From Rikenellaceae bacterium (GTDB lineage Bacteria; Bacteroidota; Bacteroidia; Bacteroidales; Rikenellaceae), in the NCBI GenBank assembly GCA_015059715.1, contig SUZV01000008.1, positions 1 through 64,000 on the forward strand: a stretch of 64,000 nucleotides of DNA. Reading direction: 5' to 3'. Below, piece by piece: positions 51,663 to 60,863 of this stretch. A program made the position numbers and the translations under genes. The stretch's first letter is position 1. Every line of letters starts with the position of its first letter. Below the pieces are notes generated by a model. That model was not told the origin of the DNA. It made no database searches and saw only the letters and a list, made by a program, of their open reading frames with translations.

Positions 51663-54593
51663 ATGATGAAAAGATTGCTTACCTTGATTGCTGTGCTCAG
51701 TATAGCACTCCCTGCGATGGCGCAGTCGGGAAGGATTACCGCAAAGATTATCGATGCCGAGACCAAGGAGGGTATCATAGGTGCCATTATGGAGGTTGTA
51801 AACCCTAAGACCGACAAGCGTAACCACTCGGTGTCGGGAGCTATGGGTGCGGTGACCGTCGCAGGACTTGTGCCTGGGGACTACACCGTAAATATCACGT
51901 TTATAGGCTATGCCACTATAACACAGTCGGTGAGCGTAAAGAGCTCAGTTTTGGACCTCGGCACGTTGGAGCTTAAGCCCGAGGCCGTCGCCATCGAGGC
52001 TGTAGTTAAGGAGGTGCAGGCACTGCGCACCTCGCAGAATGGCGATACGGTGGCCTACAATGCCGCAGCCTTCAAGGTCGCGGCCGATGCCGATGTCGAG
52101 GGTTTGCTTAAGAAGATGCCAGGTATCACAATATCCAACGGTTCGGTAGAGGCTCAGGGTGAGCAGGTTAAGAAGATATTTGTCGATGGCAAGGAGTTCT
52201 TTGGCGAGGATGTATCTACTGCACTTAACTCACTCCCTGCGCAGGCTGTAGACCGCATTGAGGTCTTTAACAAACTATCCGACAATGCCGAGTTTTCGGG
52301 TATGGACGATGGCGAGGGCTATAAGGCTATAAACATCATCACGCACTCGAATATGCGTCAAGGAGTCTTTGGTAAACTCTATGGTGGCTATGGCTACCAA
52401 CCCGATATCGATGGCTCGCCCGCCGAGCTTGACTTTGCGAATACATCTATCTACGACCCTAAGGTTGCGGATGTCACCTCGCACCACAAGTACAATATTG
52501 GTGGTAACGTAAACCTCTTTCATGGCTCAAGCCGACTCTCGGTGATAGGTCTCTTTAACAACGTCAACCAGCAAAACTTCTCGTTCGAGGATATCCTCGG
52601 CGTGACGGGCGGCGGTGGCGGTATGGGTCATGGTCGTGGTGGCGTAGGTAGGTATATGGTGCGCCCCCAGAGTGGTGTGGCACGCGTAGGCTCTATCGGC
52701 GTGCAGTACTCCGATGCATGGGGTAAGGATGAGGCTCTAAAGCTTAATGGCTCCTACTTCTTCAATAATACCAACACCAAGAACAAGAGTCTCTTGGAGA
52801 AGTGGTACGAGGCACCATCGCCCGACGATACGCTTATCCAGGAGGGTGAGTCTGAGACGGTAAACTACAACCACCGCTTCAACCTGCGCCTTGACTGGAG
52901 AATAAATGAGAATATGTCGCTTATGTCGCGCACGAACTTTAGCTATCAGGGTAATGACCCCTATAACCAGACCTATGGCGAGCTCTATGGCGAGACGGCA
53001 GACCTGAAGGGCATCCCTTACGATATCCTATACAATGGCTCGGAGGGTTCGTCACGTGCGTTGCGCTTCTCGGAGTTCTTGCAGTACCGCGTAAAGCTCG
53101 GTAAGCCAGGCCGTACCATCACCGTCGATGGTCGATACGCTATACGCAACACGCCACGCTCCGAGACCAATAGCTTCTCGACGCTAAGCACCATAGACTC
53201 TGAGCCTGAGCTACGCTACGTGTCGTCGTATGCACCTCAGGGCGAGACAGATATAAACGCAAACTTTACCTATACCGAGCCTGTGGCCAAGAATGCACAG
53301 GTAAGCCTCCAGTATCGCTTCGACTACGAGGACCAGGAGATTGAGAAGAGAGCCTATATCACAGGTCCTAACTTCGATATCTCGGGCCTTGTGCCAGATA
53401 TAGGTCTTTCGTCGATGACCGACAGCCGAAGTATAGAGCACCGCGTAGGTCCAGGTTTCCGCTACTCTAAGGCGCGTAACACCTTTATTGCCAATGTATA
53501 CTACCAGCACTCGACGCTCGACGGCATGGTTAAGGGCGAGAATATAAAGCGTGGCTACGACAACATAACCTACTTCGTGATGGGTAACATAGCCTTTAAT
53601 CCCGAGAATACTATCCGCGTGTTTATCAACTCATACACTTGGAACCCCGATGTGCGCAACTTGCAGGATATATACGATGTGTCGAATGCTCAGTATATCT
53701 CTAAGGGTAACCCATTGCTTAAGTCGACATACTCGCACCGCATAAACTTCCACTACGTGCGCTCGAACATCGAGAAGGGGCGTACCTTTATGTGGATGTT
53801 CTCGACACAGCTATCGCAGGACTATATAGGTCAGTCGGTATTCTATAACCCCGATACTATAACTATCGACGGAGAGGAGTATCACCCCTTGCAGTACTCG
53901 ACATACGAGAATATGGATGGCTATGCTCAGCTGCGCACGCACCTAAGCTACGGCTTCCCCATAGCACCTATCAAGTGTAACCTCAATGTGATGGCTGGTG
54001 TTAGCTGGACACGTACCCCTTCGATGATCAACAACGAGCTAAACTTTACGAGCAATATGGGCTACGACGCTATGGTGTCGCTCGGCAGTAATATCTCGGA
54101 AAATATAGACTTCACGCTTCAGTGGAATGGTGCCTATAATGATGCTCGCCAGTCGTTGGCTATGCGTGGCAACAACAAGAATCAGTACTTTAGCCACACC
54201 GCCTCGGGAACGCTCAAGTGGGTATTCTGGAAGGGCTTTACGCTCACCGCAGCGGTAAACTACAACCAATATATCGGCTTTACCAACGACTACAACGAGG
54301 ATTACCTCTTGTGTAACGTATATCTCGGTAAGAAGCTGTTCAAAAACCGACAGGGCGAGGTTCTCGTTGGCGTTAACGACCTCTTGAACCAGAATACGGC
54401 CTTTGCACGTACCGTAGGTAGCGGATATACGCAGAATGCTTGGAACAGTGTTGTGGGACGCTACTTTACTGTGCAGTTTAACTACAACCTGCGCTACTTC
54501 GGCAAGAATGCCACTAAGGATATCTCGAAGTACGATGGTATGGATGTTAAGTCTGGAGGCCACGCCTTTGGCCGCCCACCTATGCCCCGATAG
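51663..54593 (+). CDS. TonB-dependent receptor-like outer-membrane barrel protein
   Basis: A 976-residue outer-membrane protein. Signal peptide about 1-20, then a carboxypeptidase-regulatory-like domain (GRITAKIIDAETKEGIIGAI, to about 100), a plug-like domain (VEGLLKKMPGITISNGSVEA, VFNKLSDNAEFSGMDDGEGYKAINI near 145-220) and a long beta-barrel of OMP_b-brl_3 type. A glycine-rich loop GGGGGMGHGRGGVGRY lies near 318-335. The C-terminus ends in proline/glycine-rich sequence (GGHAFGRPPMPR), not the aromatic end expected of many barrels. It follows the LytS/LytTR pair; regulation by it is inference. Confidence 0.85.
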   Translation: MMKRLLTLIAVLSIALPAMAQSGRITAKIIDAETKEGIIGAIMEVVNPKTDKRNHSVSGAMGAVTVAGLVPGDYTVNITFIGYATITQSVSVKSSVLDLGTLELKPEAVAIEAVVKEVQALRTSQNGDTVAYNAAAFKVAADADVEGLLKKMPGITISNGSVEAQGEQVKKIFVDGKEFFGEDVSTALNSLPAQAVDRIEVFNKLSDNAEFSGMDDGEGYKAINIITHSNMRQGVFGKLYGGYGYQPDIDGSPAELDFANTSIYDPKVADVTSHHKYNIGGNVNLFHGSSRLSVIGLFNNVNQQNFSFEDILGVTGGGGGMGHGRGGVGRYMVRPQSGVARVGSIGVQYSDAWGKDEALKLNGSYFFNNTNTKNKSLLEKWYEAPSPDDTLIQEGESETVNYNHRFNLRLDWRINENMSLMSRTNFSYQGNDPYNQTYGELYGETADLKGIPYDILYNGSEGSSRALRFSEFLQYRVKLGKPGRTITVDGRYAIRNTPRSETNSFSTLSTIDSEPELRYVSSYAPQGETDINANFTYTEPVAKNAQVSLQYRFDYEDQEIEKRAYITGPNFDISGLVPDIGLSSMTDSRSIEHRVGPGFRYSKARNTFIANVYYQHSTLDGMVKGENIKRGYDNITYFVMGNIAFNPENTIRVFINSYTWNPDVRNLQDIYDVSNAQYISKGNPLLKSTYSHRINFHYVRSNIEKGRTFMWMFSTQLSQDYIGQSVFYNPDTITIDGEEYHPLQYSTYENMDGYAQLRTHLSYGFPIAPIKCNLNVMAGVSWTRTPSMINNELNFTSNMGYDAMVSLGSNISENIDFTLQWNGAYNDARQSLAMRGNNKNQYFSHTASGTLKWVFWKGFTLTAAVNYNQYIGFTNDYNEDYLLCNVYLGKKLFKNRQGEVLVGVNDLLNQNTAFARTVGSGYTQNAWNSVVGRYFTVQFNYNLRYFGKNATKDISKYDGMDVKSGGHAFGRPPMPR

Positions 54594-54611
54594 GCGCGTA
54601 CAAAAGAATAA

Positions 54612-54873
54612 TATCACCTTGCGGCAACAGCTAAAGGGTAGTTTAAGGGTTTTCGTTGTTGTGATACCCGACCTCTTAATGTCTTATGGTCTTAAAGTCT
54701 TAATGTCCTAAAAAAAACAATAAGACGATAGGACGATAGGACGATAAGATGGTTGCGGACAAGCATTTTCCCTTTCTGCTACCCCTTAGCAAGCTTTAGC
54801 TTGCGCACTACCCTTTAGCTCGCCCAAGGCGAGCGAACTACTCTTACAGCTTTAGCTGTCACCGCAGGTGAAA
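54612..54873 (+). repeat. interspersed hairpin-array element E7
   Basis: A copy with a shortened left arm (ATCACC-TTGC-GGCAA then AGCTAAAGGGTAG directly into TTTAAGGG) but a complete core (units TTAATGTC, TTATGGTC, TTAAAGTC, then A tract, then AATAAGAC, GATAGGAC) and right arm (GCAAGC-TTTA-GCTTGC, CTCGCCC/GGCGAG, terminal GTCACCGCAGGTGAAA). The right end lacks one A of the usual GCAAGG. It lies between the receptor stop and the secA promoter. Confidence 0.88.
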
Positions 54874-54901
54874 CTCCGCAGACAAAATTGCTCATCTCTA
54901 A

Positions 54902-54932
54902 TTGTATATTCCAAAATTATTTACTATCTTTG
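54902..54932 (+). promoter_or_regulatory. Bacteroidota promoter for secA
   Basis: TTG (54902-54904), 20 bases, TATCTTTG (54925-54932), with an 80-base leader to the ATG. Confidence 0.75.
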
Positions 54933-55016
54933 CGCGTTATGTGTACTATCTTGTAGTAGTGGTAGCTTGGTGGTGGCCTACTATGGGAGTAATATAGGCA
55001 AAATTAGATTGTAAAT

Positions 55017-58000
55017 ATGGATATTTTATCAAAGGTTATTAAGCTATTTTTCGGCTCTAAGGCCGATAAGGACCGTAAGGAGATAACTCCATACGTTGAG
55101 AAGATTAAGGCGATATACCCATCAATATCGGAGCTCTCGAATGACGAGTTGCGTGCTCGCTCGGCAGCCCTAAGTAAGGCTATTGCAGACTTTATCGCCG
55201 ACGACGAGGCAAGCATCCTTAAGAATAAGGAGATATTGGAGCTTGCCGAGACATCGCTAAAGGATAAGGAGCGCATATCTAAGGAGATAGACGACACTAC
55301 AAAGCGCATTGACGAGAAGATTGAGATTAAGCTCGAAGAGATACTCCCCGAGGCATTTGCCATTATGAAGGATACGGCGCGCCGCTTTGCCGAGAGCGAC
55401 GAGGTGGTAGTGACGGCCAACGACTTCGACCGTAACCTTGCTGCCGAGCGTCAGGACTTGGTGCGCATCGAGGATGACAAGGCGATATATAGCAGCCAGT
55501 GGACCGCAGGAGGTAACGTCATAAAGTGGGATATGGTACACTACGATGTTCAGCTCTTCGGTGGCGTGGTGCTCCACAAGGGCCGCATCGCCGAGATGGC
55601 AACAGGTGAGGGTAAAACCCTCGTGGCAACACTTCCAGTATTCCTCAATGCCTTGGCGCACAAGGGTGTTCACGTGGTGACGGTCAACGACTACTTGGCG
55701 CGTCGTGATGCCGAGTGGATGGGTCCTATGTATCAGTTCCATGGTCTTTCGGTGGCCTGCATAGATAATACGCGCCCCAACTCGCCCGAGCGTCGCAAAG
55801 CCTATATGGCAGATATCACCTTCGGTACGAACAACGAGTTCGGCTTTGACTACCTGCGTGATAATATGGCCTCAGCACCTAAGGACCTTGTGCAGCGCAA
55901 GCACCACTTTGCCATTGTCGACGAGGTGGACTCGGTGCTTATCGATGATGCACGTACTCCGCTTATTATCTCGGGTCCTGTGCCTCGTGGTGGCGACCAG
56001 CTCTTTGCCGAGTATCAGCCTGCGGCAAAGTATATCTACGACTTGCAGAGCAAGATGTCGTCGGCAGATGTGGCCGAGGCTAAGCGTCTATATAACGAGG
56101 GTAATATGGAGGAGGCTGGAAAGCTTCTGCTCCGCGCCCATAAGGCGATGCCTAAGTATAAGGCACTCATCAAGTTCCTCTCTGAGCCAGGCGTTAAGGT
56201 GCTGTTGCAAAAGACTGAGAACATATATATGCAGGATAACGAGCGTCGTATGCCTGAAATTACCGACGACAACTTTGTTGTCCACGACGAGAAGCTAAAC
56301 TCGCTGATGCTCACCGACAAGGGTCACGAGGTTGCCTCGCGTCGCTTTAATGAGGAGGGCTTCTTCGTATTGCCCGATATCGGAGCACGTATCGCCGAGC
56401 TTGAGAACGACAAGGCGTTGTCTAAGGAGGAGCGAGCACAGAGGAAGGATGAGCTACTTAGCGAGTACTCGGTGAAGGCCGAGCGCGTACATACGATGAA
56501 TCAGCTGCTCAAGGCCTACTTTATGTTCGAGAAGGAGGTTGAGTATGTCCTTATCGAGAATAAGGTTAAGATTGTCGATGAGCAGACTGGCCGTATCATG
56601 GAGGGTCGTAGATACTCCGATGGTCTGCACCAGGCTATCGAGGCAAAGGAGGGTGTCAAGGTTGAGGATGCTACGCAGACCTTTGCAACCATCACCTTGC
56701 AGAACTACTTCCGTATGTACCACAAGTTGGCTGGTATGACGGGTACTGCCGAGACCGAGTCTTCGGAGTTCTGGAGCATCTACAAACTCGACGTAGTTGT
56801 AATCCCTACGAATAAGAGTGTCATTCGCGATGACCGCGAGGACCTTGTATATAAGACCGAGCGAGAGAAGTACAATGCCGTTATTGCGGAGATTGAGAGG
56901 CTTGTTGCCGAGGGCCGCCCTGTGCTTGTGGGTACTACCTCGGTAGAGATTTCAGAGCTTCTGAGTCGTATGCTCAAGATTCGTGGTATCAAGCATAACG
57001 TCCTCAATGCTAAGCAGCACCAGCTTGAGGCTCAGATTGTTGCCGAGGCAGGACATAGTGGTCAGGTGACCATCGCAACGAATATGGCAGGTCGTGGTAC
57101 CGATATCAAGCTTACGCCCGAGGTTAAGGAGCGTGGTGGTCTGGCCATCATCGGTACGGAGCGTCACGAGAGTCGCCGTGTAGACCGTCAGTTGCGTGGT
57201 CGTGCAGGCCGTCAGGGTGACCCGGGCTCGTCGCAGTTCTTCGTGTCGCTTGAGGATAAGCTAATGCGTCTGTTTGGCTCGGACCGTATCGCCTCGATGA
57301 TGGATAAGATGGGCATCCAGGAGGGTGAGGTTATCCAGGCAGGTATGATGACAAAGGCCATTGAGCGCGCACAGAAGAAGGTCGAGGAGAACCACTTCGG
57401 TGTTCGTAAGCGTCTGCTTGAGTATGACGATGTTATGAACTCGCAGCGTGAGGTGATATATACGCGCCGTCGTCATGCTCTCTATGGCGAGCGTATAGAT
57501 ATAGACCTTAACAACCTGCGTTACGACTACGCCATTAAGTTTGTCGAGGCACACGAGGGTTGCTCATTCGAGGAGTTCAGAATGGAGCTGTTGCAGGAGA
57601 TTATGCTCGACACAACGCTTATCGAGGAGCAGTACTCAAAGATGAAGCCTAAGGAGCTTATCGAGTCTATCGTTAAGGACCTTACTGAGCTCTTTGACCG
57701 TAAGGCTAAGTCGTTTGCCGAGATTCTTCGCCCAGGTATGGAGAGGTACTACGAGCAGTTCGAGAATAATATGTCGGCACGCTTGGCCTTCCCATTCACC
57801 AATGGTCGTCTGCGCTATACCATCCCTGTTGAGATGCAGAAGTGTAAGGATACCGACTGCTTGGAGGTATATAGAGTCTTTGCCAAGGTGGCTCTCTTTA
57901 CCACCATTGACGATGCTTGGCGCGAGCACCTCCGCGAGATGGATGACCTGCGTCAGAGTGTGCAGAATGCTACTTACGAGCAGAAGGACCCACTTCTTAT

Positions 58001-58316
58001 CTACAAGCTTGAGTCGTTCCAGCTCTTCTCTAAGATGCTTGAGGATATCAACCGCGATGTCTTAGCACTACTTAATAAGGTATACCTCGATATCCAGACC
58101 GCAAATAATGGAGGTATGGAGCAGGCACGCGAGCAGAAGTCGAAGATTGACGTTAGCAAGCTTCAGGCATCGCGTCAGGCTGCTGCCGCCGCAGCTGGTC
58201 AGGGTGAGCGTACAAAGACAGCACCTATCAAGGTCGATAAGTCGGTGGGTCGTAACGACCCATGTCCTTGTGGCTCGGGTAAGAAGTATAAGCATTGTCA
58301 CGGTAAGTTAGGATAG
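55017..58316 (+). CDS. secA: protein translocase ATPase SecA
   Basis: The motor of Sec-dependent protein export at the inner membrane. The 1099-residue protein is longer than E. coli SecA (901), as usual in Bacteroidota, mainly through insertions after the first nucleotide-binding region. Visible: Walker [14 protein letters not shown] near residue 195, [20 protein letters not shown] near 302, the second motor half with [13 protein letters not shown], and a C-terminal zinc motif [12 protein letters not shown] that binds SecB or ribosome. secA is followed by comEB 7 bases on. Confidence 0.97.
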   Translation: MDILSKVIKLFFGSKADKDRKEITPYVEKIKAIYPSISELSNDELRARSAALSKAIADFIADDEASILKNKEILELAETSLKDKERISKEIDDTTKRIDEKIEIKLEEILPEAFAIMKDTARRFAESDEVVVTANDFDRNLAAERQDLVRIEDDKAIYSSQWTAGGNVIKWDMVHYDVQLFGGVVLHKGRIAEMATGEGKTLVATLPVFLNALAHKGVHVVTVNDYLARRDAEWMGPMYQFHGLSVACIDNTRPNSPERRKAYMADITFGTNNEFGFDYLRDNMASAPKDLVQRKHHFAIVDEVDSVLIDDARTPLIISGPVPRGGDQLFAEYQPAAKYIYDLQSKMSSADVAEAKRLYNEGNMEEAGKLLLRAHKAMPKYKALIKFLSEPGVKVLLQKTENIYMQDNERRMPEITDDNFVVHDEKLNSLMLTDKGHEVASRRFNEEGFFVLPDIGARIAELENDKALSKEERAQRKDELLSEYSVKAERVHTMNQLLKAYFMFEKEVEYVLIENKVKIVDEQTGRIMEGRRYSDGLHQAIEAKEGVKVEDATQTFATITLQNYFRMYHKLAGMTGTAETESSEFWSIYKLDVVVIPTNKSVIRDDREDLVYKTEREKYNAVIAEIERLVAEGRPVLVGTTSVEISELLSRMLKIRGIKHNVLNAKQHQLEAQIVAEAGHSGQVTIATNMAGRGTDIKLTPEVKERGGLAIIGTERHESRRVDRQLRGRAGRQGDPGSSQFFVSLEDKLMRLFGSDRIASMMDKMGIQEGEVIQAGMMTKAIERAQKKVEENHFGVRKRLLEYDDVMNSQREVIYTRRRHALYGERIDIDLNNLRYDYAIKFVEAHEGCSFEEFRMELLQEIMLDTTLIEEQYSKMKPKELIESIVKDLTELFDRKAKSFAEILRPGMERYYEQFENNMSARLAFPFTNGRLRYTIPVEMQKCKDTDCLEVYRVFAKVALFTTIDDAWREHLREMDDLRQSVQNATYEQKDPLLIYKLESFQLFSKMLEDINRDVLALLNKVYLDIQTANNGGMEQAREQKSKIDVSKLQASRQAAAAAAGQGERTKTAPIKVDKSVGRNDPCPCGSGKKYKHCHGKLG

Positions 58317-58322
58317 TGTACT

Positions 58323-58754
58323 ATGGGATATAAGGAGCAGAAACAGCGTCAGTTTGACCTTCGCTATCTTCAGATGGCGCGTGTATGGGCCGAGAACTCA
58401 TACTGCGTGCGTCGCAAGGTGGGGGCCCTGCTTGTTAAGGATAATATGATTATCTCGGATGGCTATAATGGCACGCCTGCGGGTTTCGAGAATATCTGCG
58501 AGGATGATATGGGCAAGACTAAGCCCTACGTGCTGCATGCCGAGGCCAACGCTATCACCAAGGTAGCCAAGAGTGCTAATAACTGCGATGGCTCGACGCT
58601 CTATGTCACCGCCTCGCCATGTATCGAGTGTGCTAAGCTTATTATCCAAGCAGGTATTCGCAGGGTAGTATATAGCGACTCTTACAGATTAGAGGATGGC
58701 CTTGACCTGCTCCGAAAGGTAGGCATCGAGTGTGTCCACCTGCCCATAGAGTAG
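58323..58754 (+). CDS. comEB: deoxycytidylate deaminase
   Basis: Deaminates dCMP to dUMP for thymidylate synthesis. The 143-residue protein has the zinc-binding HAEANAI motif near residue 72 and PCIECAK near 101, with an early RKVGALLVKDNMIISDGYNG segment. The length fits the family. The gene starts 7 bases after secA and ends before a long hairpin shared with the convergent regulator gene. Confidence 0.92.
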   Translation: MGYKEQKQRQFDLRYLQMARVWAENSYCVRRKVGALLVKDNMIISDGYNGTPAGFENICEDDMGKTKPYVLHAEANAITKVAKSANNCDGSTLYVTASPCIECAKLIIQAGIRRVVYSDSYRLEDGLDLLRKVGIECVHLPIE

Positions 58755-58789
58755 TGGTCCGAGCCTTAAGCCAGGATATAGAGGATATA

Positions 58790-58857
58790 AGAGGGGTAAC
58801 AAAAGGGGTAGCAAGAGGGGAGAACTCTTTGCTACCCTTTGTGTTATCCTTTAGGAT
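58790..58857. terminator. long bidirectional hairpin terminator
   Basis: A long imperfect hairpin: GGGGTAGCAAGAG pairs with CTCTTTGCTACCC, extended outward by GGTAAC/GTTAT and AGGATA/TATCCT-like pairs. It lies between the convergent dCMP deaminase and regulator genes. Confidence 0.75.
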
Positions 58858-58897
58858 AGTTGCAGTGGGAATTATCTCTTGTGGCAAGTTAAGGCCT

Positions 58898-59182
58898 CTA
58901 ACCGCCTATATATCCGCGAAGTGCCTCGATATACTCGTTCATAGCCTCGCGTCCAGCCTCCGTAAGGCGGCATACTGTGCGTGGCATCTTGCCATTAAAC
59001 CCCTTCTCGATGGTTATATAGCCCACCTTTGAGAGTTTGTCGAGCTGCACGCTCAGGTTGCCAGCCGTAGAGCCTGTCTGCTTGCGTAGGTAGACAAAGT
59101 CGGCCTCCTCGACACCTACAAGTATCGACACAATGGCCAGACGAAGCTCCGAGTGGAGTATGGGGTTAAGTGGTTTAAGCAT
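58898..59182 (-). CDS. winged-helix transcriptional regulator (HTH_34-like)
   Basis: A 94-residue DNA-binding protein made almost wholly of one winged helix (ILHSELRLAIVSILVGVEEA, TAGNLSVQLDKLSKVGYITI, PRTVCRLTEAGREAM). It overlaps the preceding membrane-protein gene by 8 bases (start 59182, that gene ending at 59175) and is the second gene of that pair. Such one-domain regulators next to small membrane proteins are common in Bacteroidota, where the pair is thought to sense an envelope or metabolic signal. The ligand is unknown. Confidence 0.88.
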   Translation of the reverse strand: MLKPLNPILHSELRLAIVSILVGVEEADFVYLRKQTGSTAGNLSVQLDKLSKVGYITIEKGFNGKMPRTVCRLTEAGREAMNEYIEALRGYIGG

Positions 59183-59819
59183 CTCTCTGTCGTTTTGCGC
59201 GGCTAACGAGGATATGTCCTGGGATGACCATCATCACCGCAAATATCAGCGCAAAGATAATAATTTCTGCGTACATTAAAGCCTCGATATGCTCCAAACC
59301 TGCTGCCGCGTAGTTGCGCATAACGATGTGGCCAAAGGGGATTAGCAGCGAGAGAACCATTCCCAACTTGCCTGCTATGGTGAGAACCTTGTGCTGGCAT
59401 ATCTTACCTGTAATCACGGTACCCATACCCATGAGCATCGCTGTGAGGAAGAGTAGGTTGGCCCCATAGACCAATGCTGCAATGTAGACCATGCCAAATG
59501 AGAATCCAAATACGGTCCATACGGCACTTACGCTGCGGTCTAAGTATGACTTTGGACGCTGTGTGTCACTCTCCTGTCTAATGAGTACTACGGTGCCAAT
59601 GCCACCAACTATGGGTATTAGGAACCACGCCCATAGGCATAGCGGCATGCACAACCCAAAGAGCTGTGCGAAGTACTCGAATAGCGACACTATTACGGTG
59701 GTATATCCCCATAGGAGGAAGTACTTGCCACTGTTGCTGTCGATATGTGCCGAGGTGTCGGCAATCATCTGCGAGATAATCTCTAAACTTCTGCGCTCGT
59801 CAATCTGTTGCTCTTTCAT
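59175..59819 (-). CDS. six-helix membrane protein, unknown function
   Basis: A 214-residue integral membrane protein with about six hydrophobic segments (from about residue 30 to 205) and a short soluble N-terminus (MKEQQIDERRSLEIISQMIA) typical of proteins paired with winged-helix regulators. No recognised domain. It has a consensus promoter and its stop overlaps the regulator start, so the two proteins may work as a sensor-regulator pair. The role is an inference from context. Confidence 0.7.
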   Translation of the reverse strand: MKEQQIDERRSLEIISQMIADTSAHIDSNSGKYFLLWGYTTVIVSLFEYFAQLFGLCMPLCLWAWFLIPIVGGIGTVVLIRQESDTQRPKSYLDRSVSAVWTVFGFSFGMVYIAALVYGANLLFLTAMLMGMGTVITGKICQHKVLTIAGKLGMVLSLLIPFGHIVMRNYAAAGLEHIEALMYAEIIIFALIFAVMMVIPGHILVSRAKRQRDA

Positions 59820-59887
59820 AATAATGGAGTGTTTGTTGTTTTACCTATCTTACTATCTAAGTTCGAACTTTAGCTCTTTTCTTGGTG

Positions 59888-59919
59888 CAAATATAAACAA
59901 GTTTATAATATAAACCAAA
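59888..59919 (-). promoter_or_regulatory. Bacteroidota promoter for the membrane protein-regulator pair
   Basis: Minus strand: TTTG (59919-59916), 20 bases, TATATTTG (59895-59888). Confidence 0.75.
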
Positions 59920-59939
59920 TTATTTGCGAAGATTTTTTT

Positions 59940-60189
59940 TAGAAATAGAGCTCGCCTCGAAGAGGCGATATCCGAGGCAAGGAGTCTTCAGAGCTGCTTT
60001 TGCAGACTAAAAACTTCGGCTCAATGTAAAATTATGGTGCTGCAGTAGATATTTAGGTGAAAAAATCGTCACCCCGAGGAGGAGCAACCAATGTGTGGGT
60101 CGAGTGTGGCTACGGCCCTATACTCCGACGTGGGGGAGGGTGCAGGCAGCTTAGAGCGTTTTGAGTATCAGCCAGGTGGTATAAAAAAA
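59940..60189. other. gene-free gap with degenerate repeat traces
   Basis: No coding sequence is seen. GCCTCGAAGAGGC (hairpin, near 59953) and TCGTCACCCCGAGGAGGAGC (60068-60087) resemble dispersed intergenic repeats; the GGTGAAAAAATCGTCA stretch also recurs near 51355. The rest is unremarkable. Confidence 0.35.
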
Positions 60190-60311
60190 CGAGGTTGAAT
60201 AAAAAGATGTAGTTTTAGGCCTGCGAAGCCCGAAAAACCGCAGTTTACTTAGCGTAAATGAGGATTTTGAGGGCAAGCATAACGACAAAATACACTTTTT
60301 ATTCAGCCTCG
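60190..60311 (+). repeat. R2-family inverted-repeat element, copy 3
   Basis: 122 bp with the clearest terminal inverted repeats of the family: CGAGGTTGAATAAAAAG (60190-60206) and CTTTTTATTCAGCCTCG (60295-60311), one mismatch. Core: GTTTTAGGC, GAAAAACCGCAG, then the stem TTTAC-TTAGC-GTAAA (60244-60258) and TGAGGATTTTGA. It lies 21 bases behind the DUF5606 stop. Confidence 0.85.
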
Positions 60312-60332
60312 CTCCTGTTATGTTGTATAGGG

Positions 60333-60752
60333 CTACTCCTCTCCTTGCTCACCCTCCTGCGAAGGTAGCTTAAACTCCGTAAAGCCAGCCTCGACCAAGA
60401 GGTTATACCAAGCAAAGCACTTCTTCATATCCGACACGTGAACGCGCTCGCGGTCATACTCGGGCAGCACCTTTGCAAACTCCTCCTTGATGCGCTCGGG
60501 CGACTCCTTATGCGAGATAGCACACTTACCCTCGGTATAGTTCCATATATTGGTGAAGACATCTGCCAAGGCGATATCCTCGCCCTCGGTGAACATCGAA
60601 ATCTCGGTAAGGGCACTTACACGTGAGGTGGCCGATGCATTCATACGCTTACCGTCGATAAGCGACTCGACGATAACGCCACGCATAGATTGTGCTACAT
60701 ACTTGTAGAGACCAGGCTGACCAGAAATGGCCAAAATATCCTTCAATTCCAT
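60333..60752 (-). CDS. DUF5606 protein
   Basis: A 139-residue cytoplasmic protein of the DUF5606 family, known only in Bacteroidota. Hallmarks: MELKDILAISGQPGLYKYVA at the start, GVIVESLIDGKRMNASATS near 30, LADVFTNIW near 65, and MKKCFAWYNLLVEAGFTEFK near the end. The fold of the first 60 residues suggests a small nucleic-acid-binding barrel, but the function is not known. A TAACTTTG box (60804-60797, minus) may be its promoter. An R2 repeat follows 21 bases downstream. Confidence 0.88.
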   Translation of the reverse strand: MELKDILAISGQPGLYKYVAQSMRGVIVESLIDGKRMNASATSRVSALTEISMFTEGEDIALADVFTNIWNYTEGKCAISHKESPERIKEEFAKVLPEYDRERVHVSDMKKCFAWYNLLVEAGFTEFKLPSQEGEQGEE

Positions 60753-60796
60753 AACTCTTTATAACTTTTTATTGTTAGTTCTAAATTTTTATGGCG

Positions 60797-60804
60797 CAAA
60801 GTTA
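60797..60804 (-). promoter_or_regulatory. -7 box for DUF5606
   Basis: TAACTTTG on the minus strand, 45 bases before the DUF5606 start. -33 not clear. Confidence 0.5.
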
Positions 60805-60825
60805 ATTATTTTTCGCAAAAATAAG

Positions 60826-60833
60826 TATATTTG
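60826..60833 (+). promoter_or_regulatory. -7 box for serB
   Basis: TATATTTG, 31 bases before the serB ATG, divergent from the DUF5606 box 22 bases away. -33 not clear. Confidence 0.55.
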
Positions 60834-60863
60834 TAGGAGAGTTAATAAAAAATAGTAAGCCTT

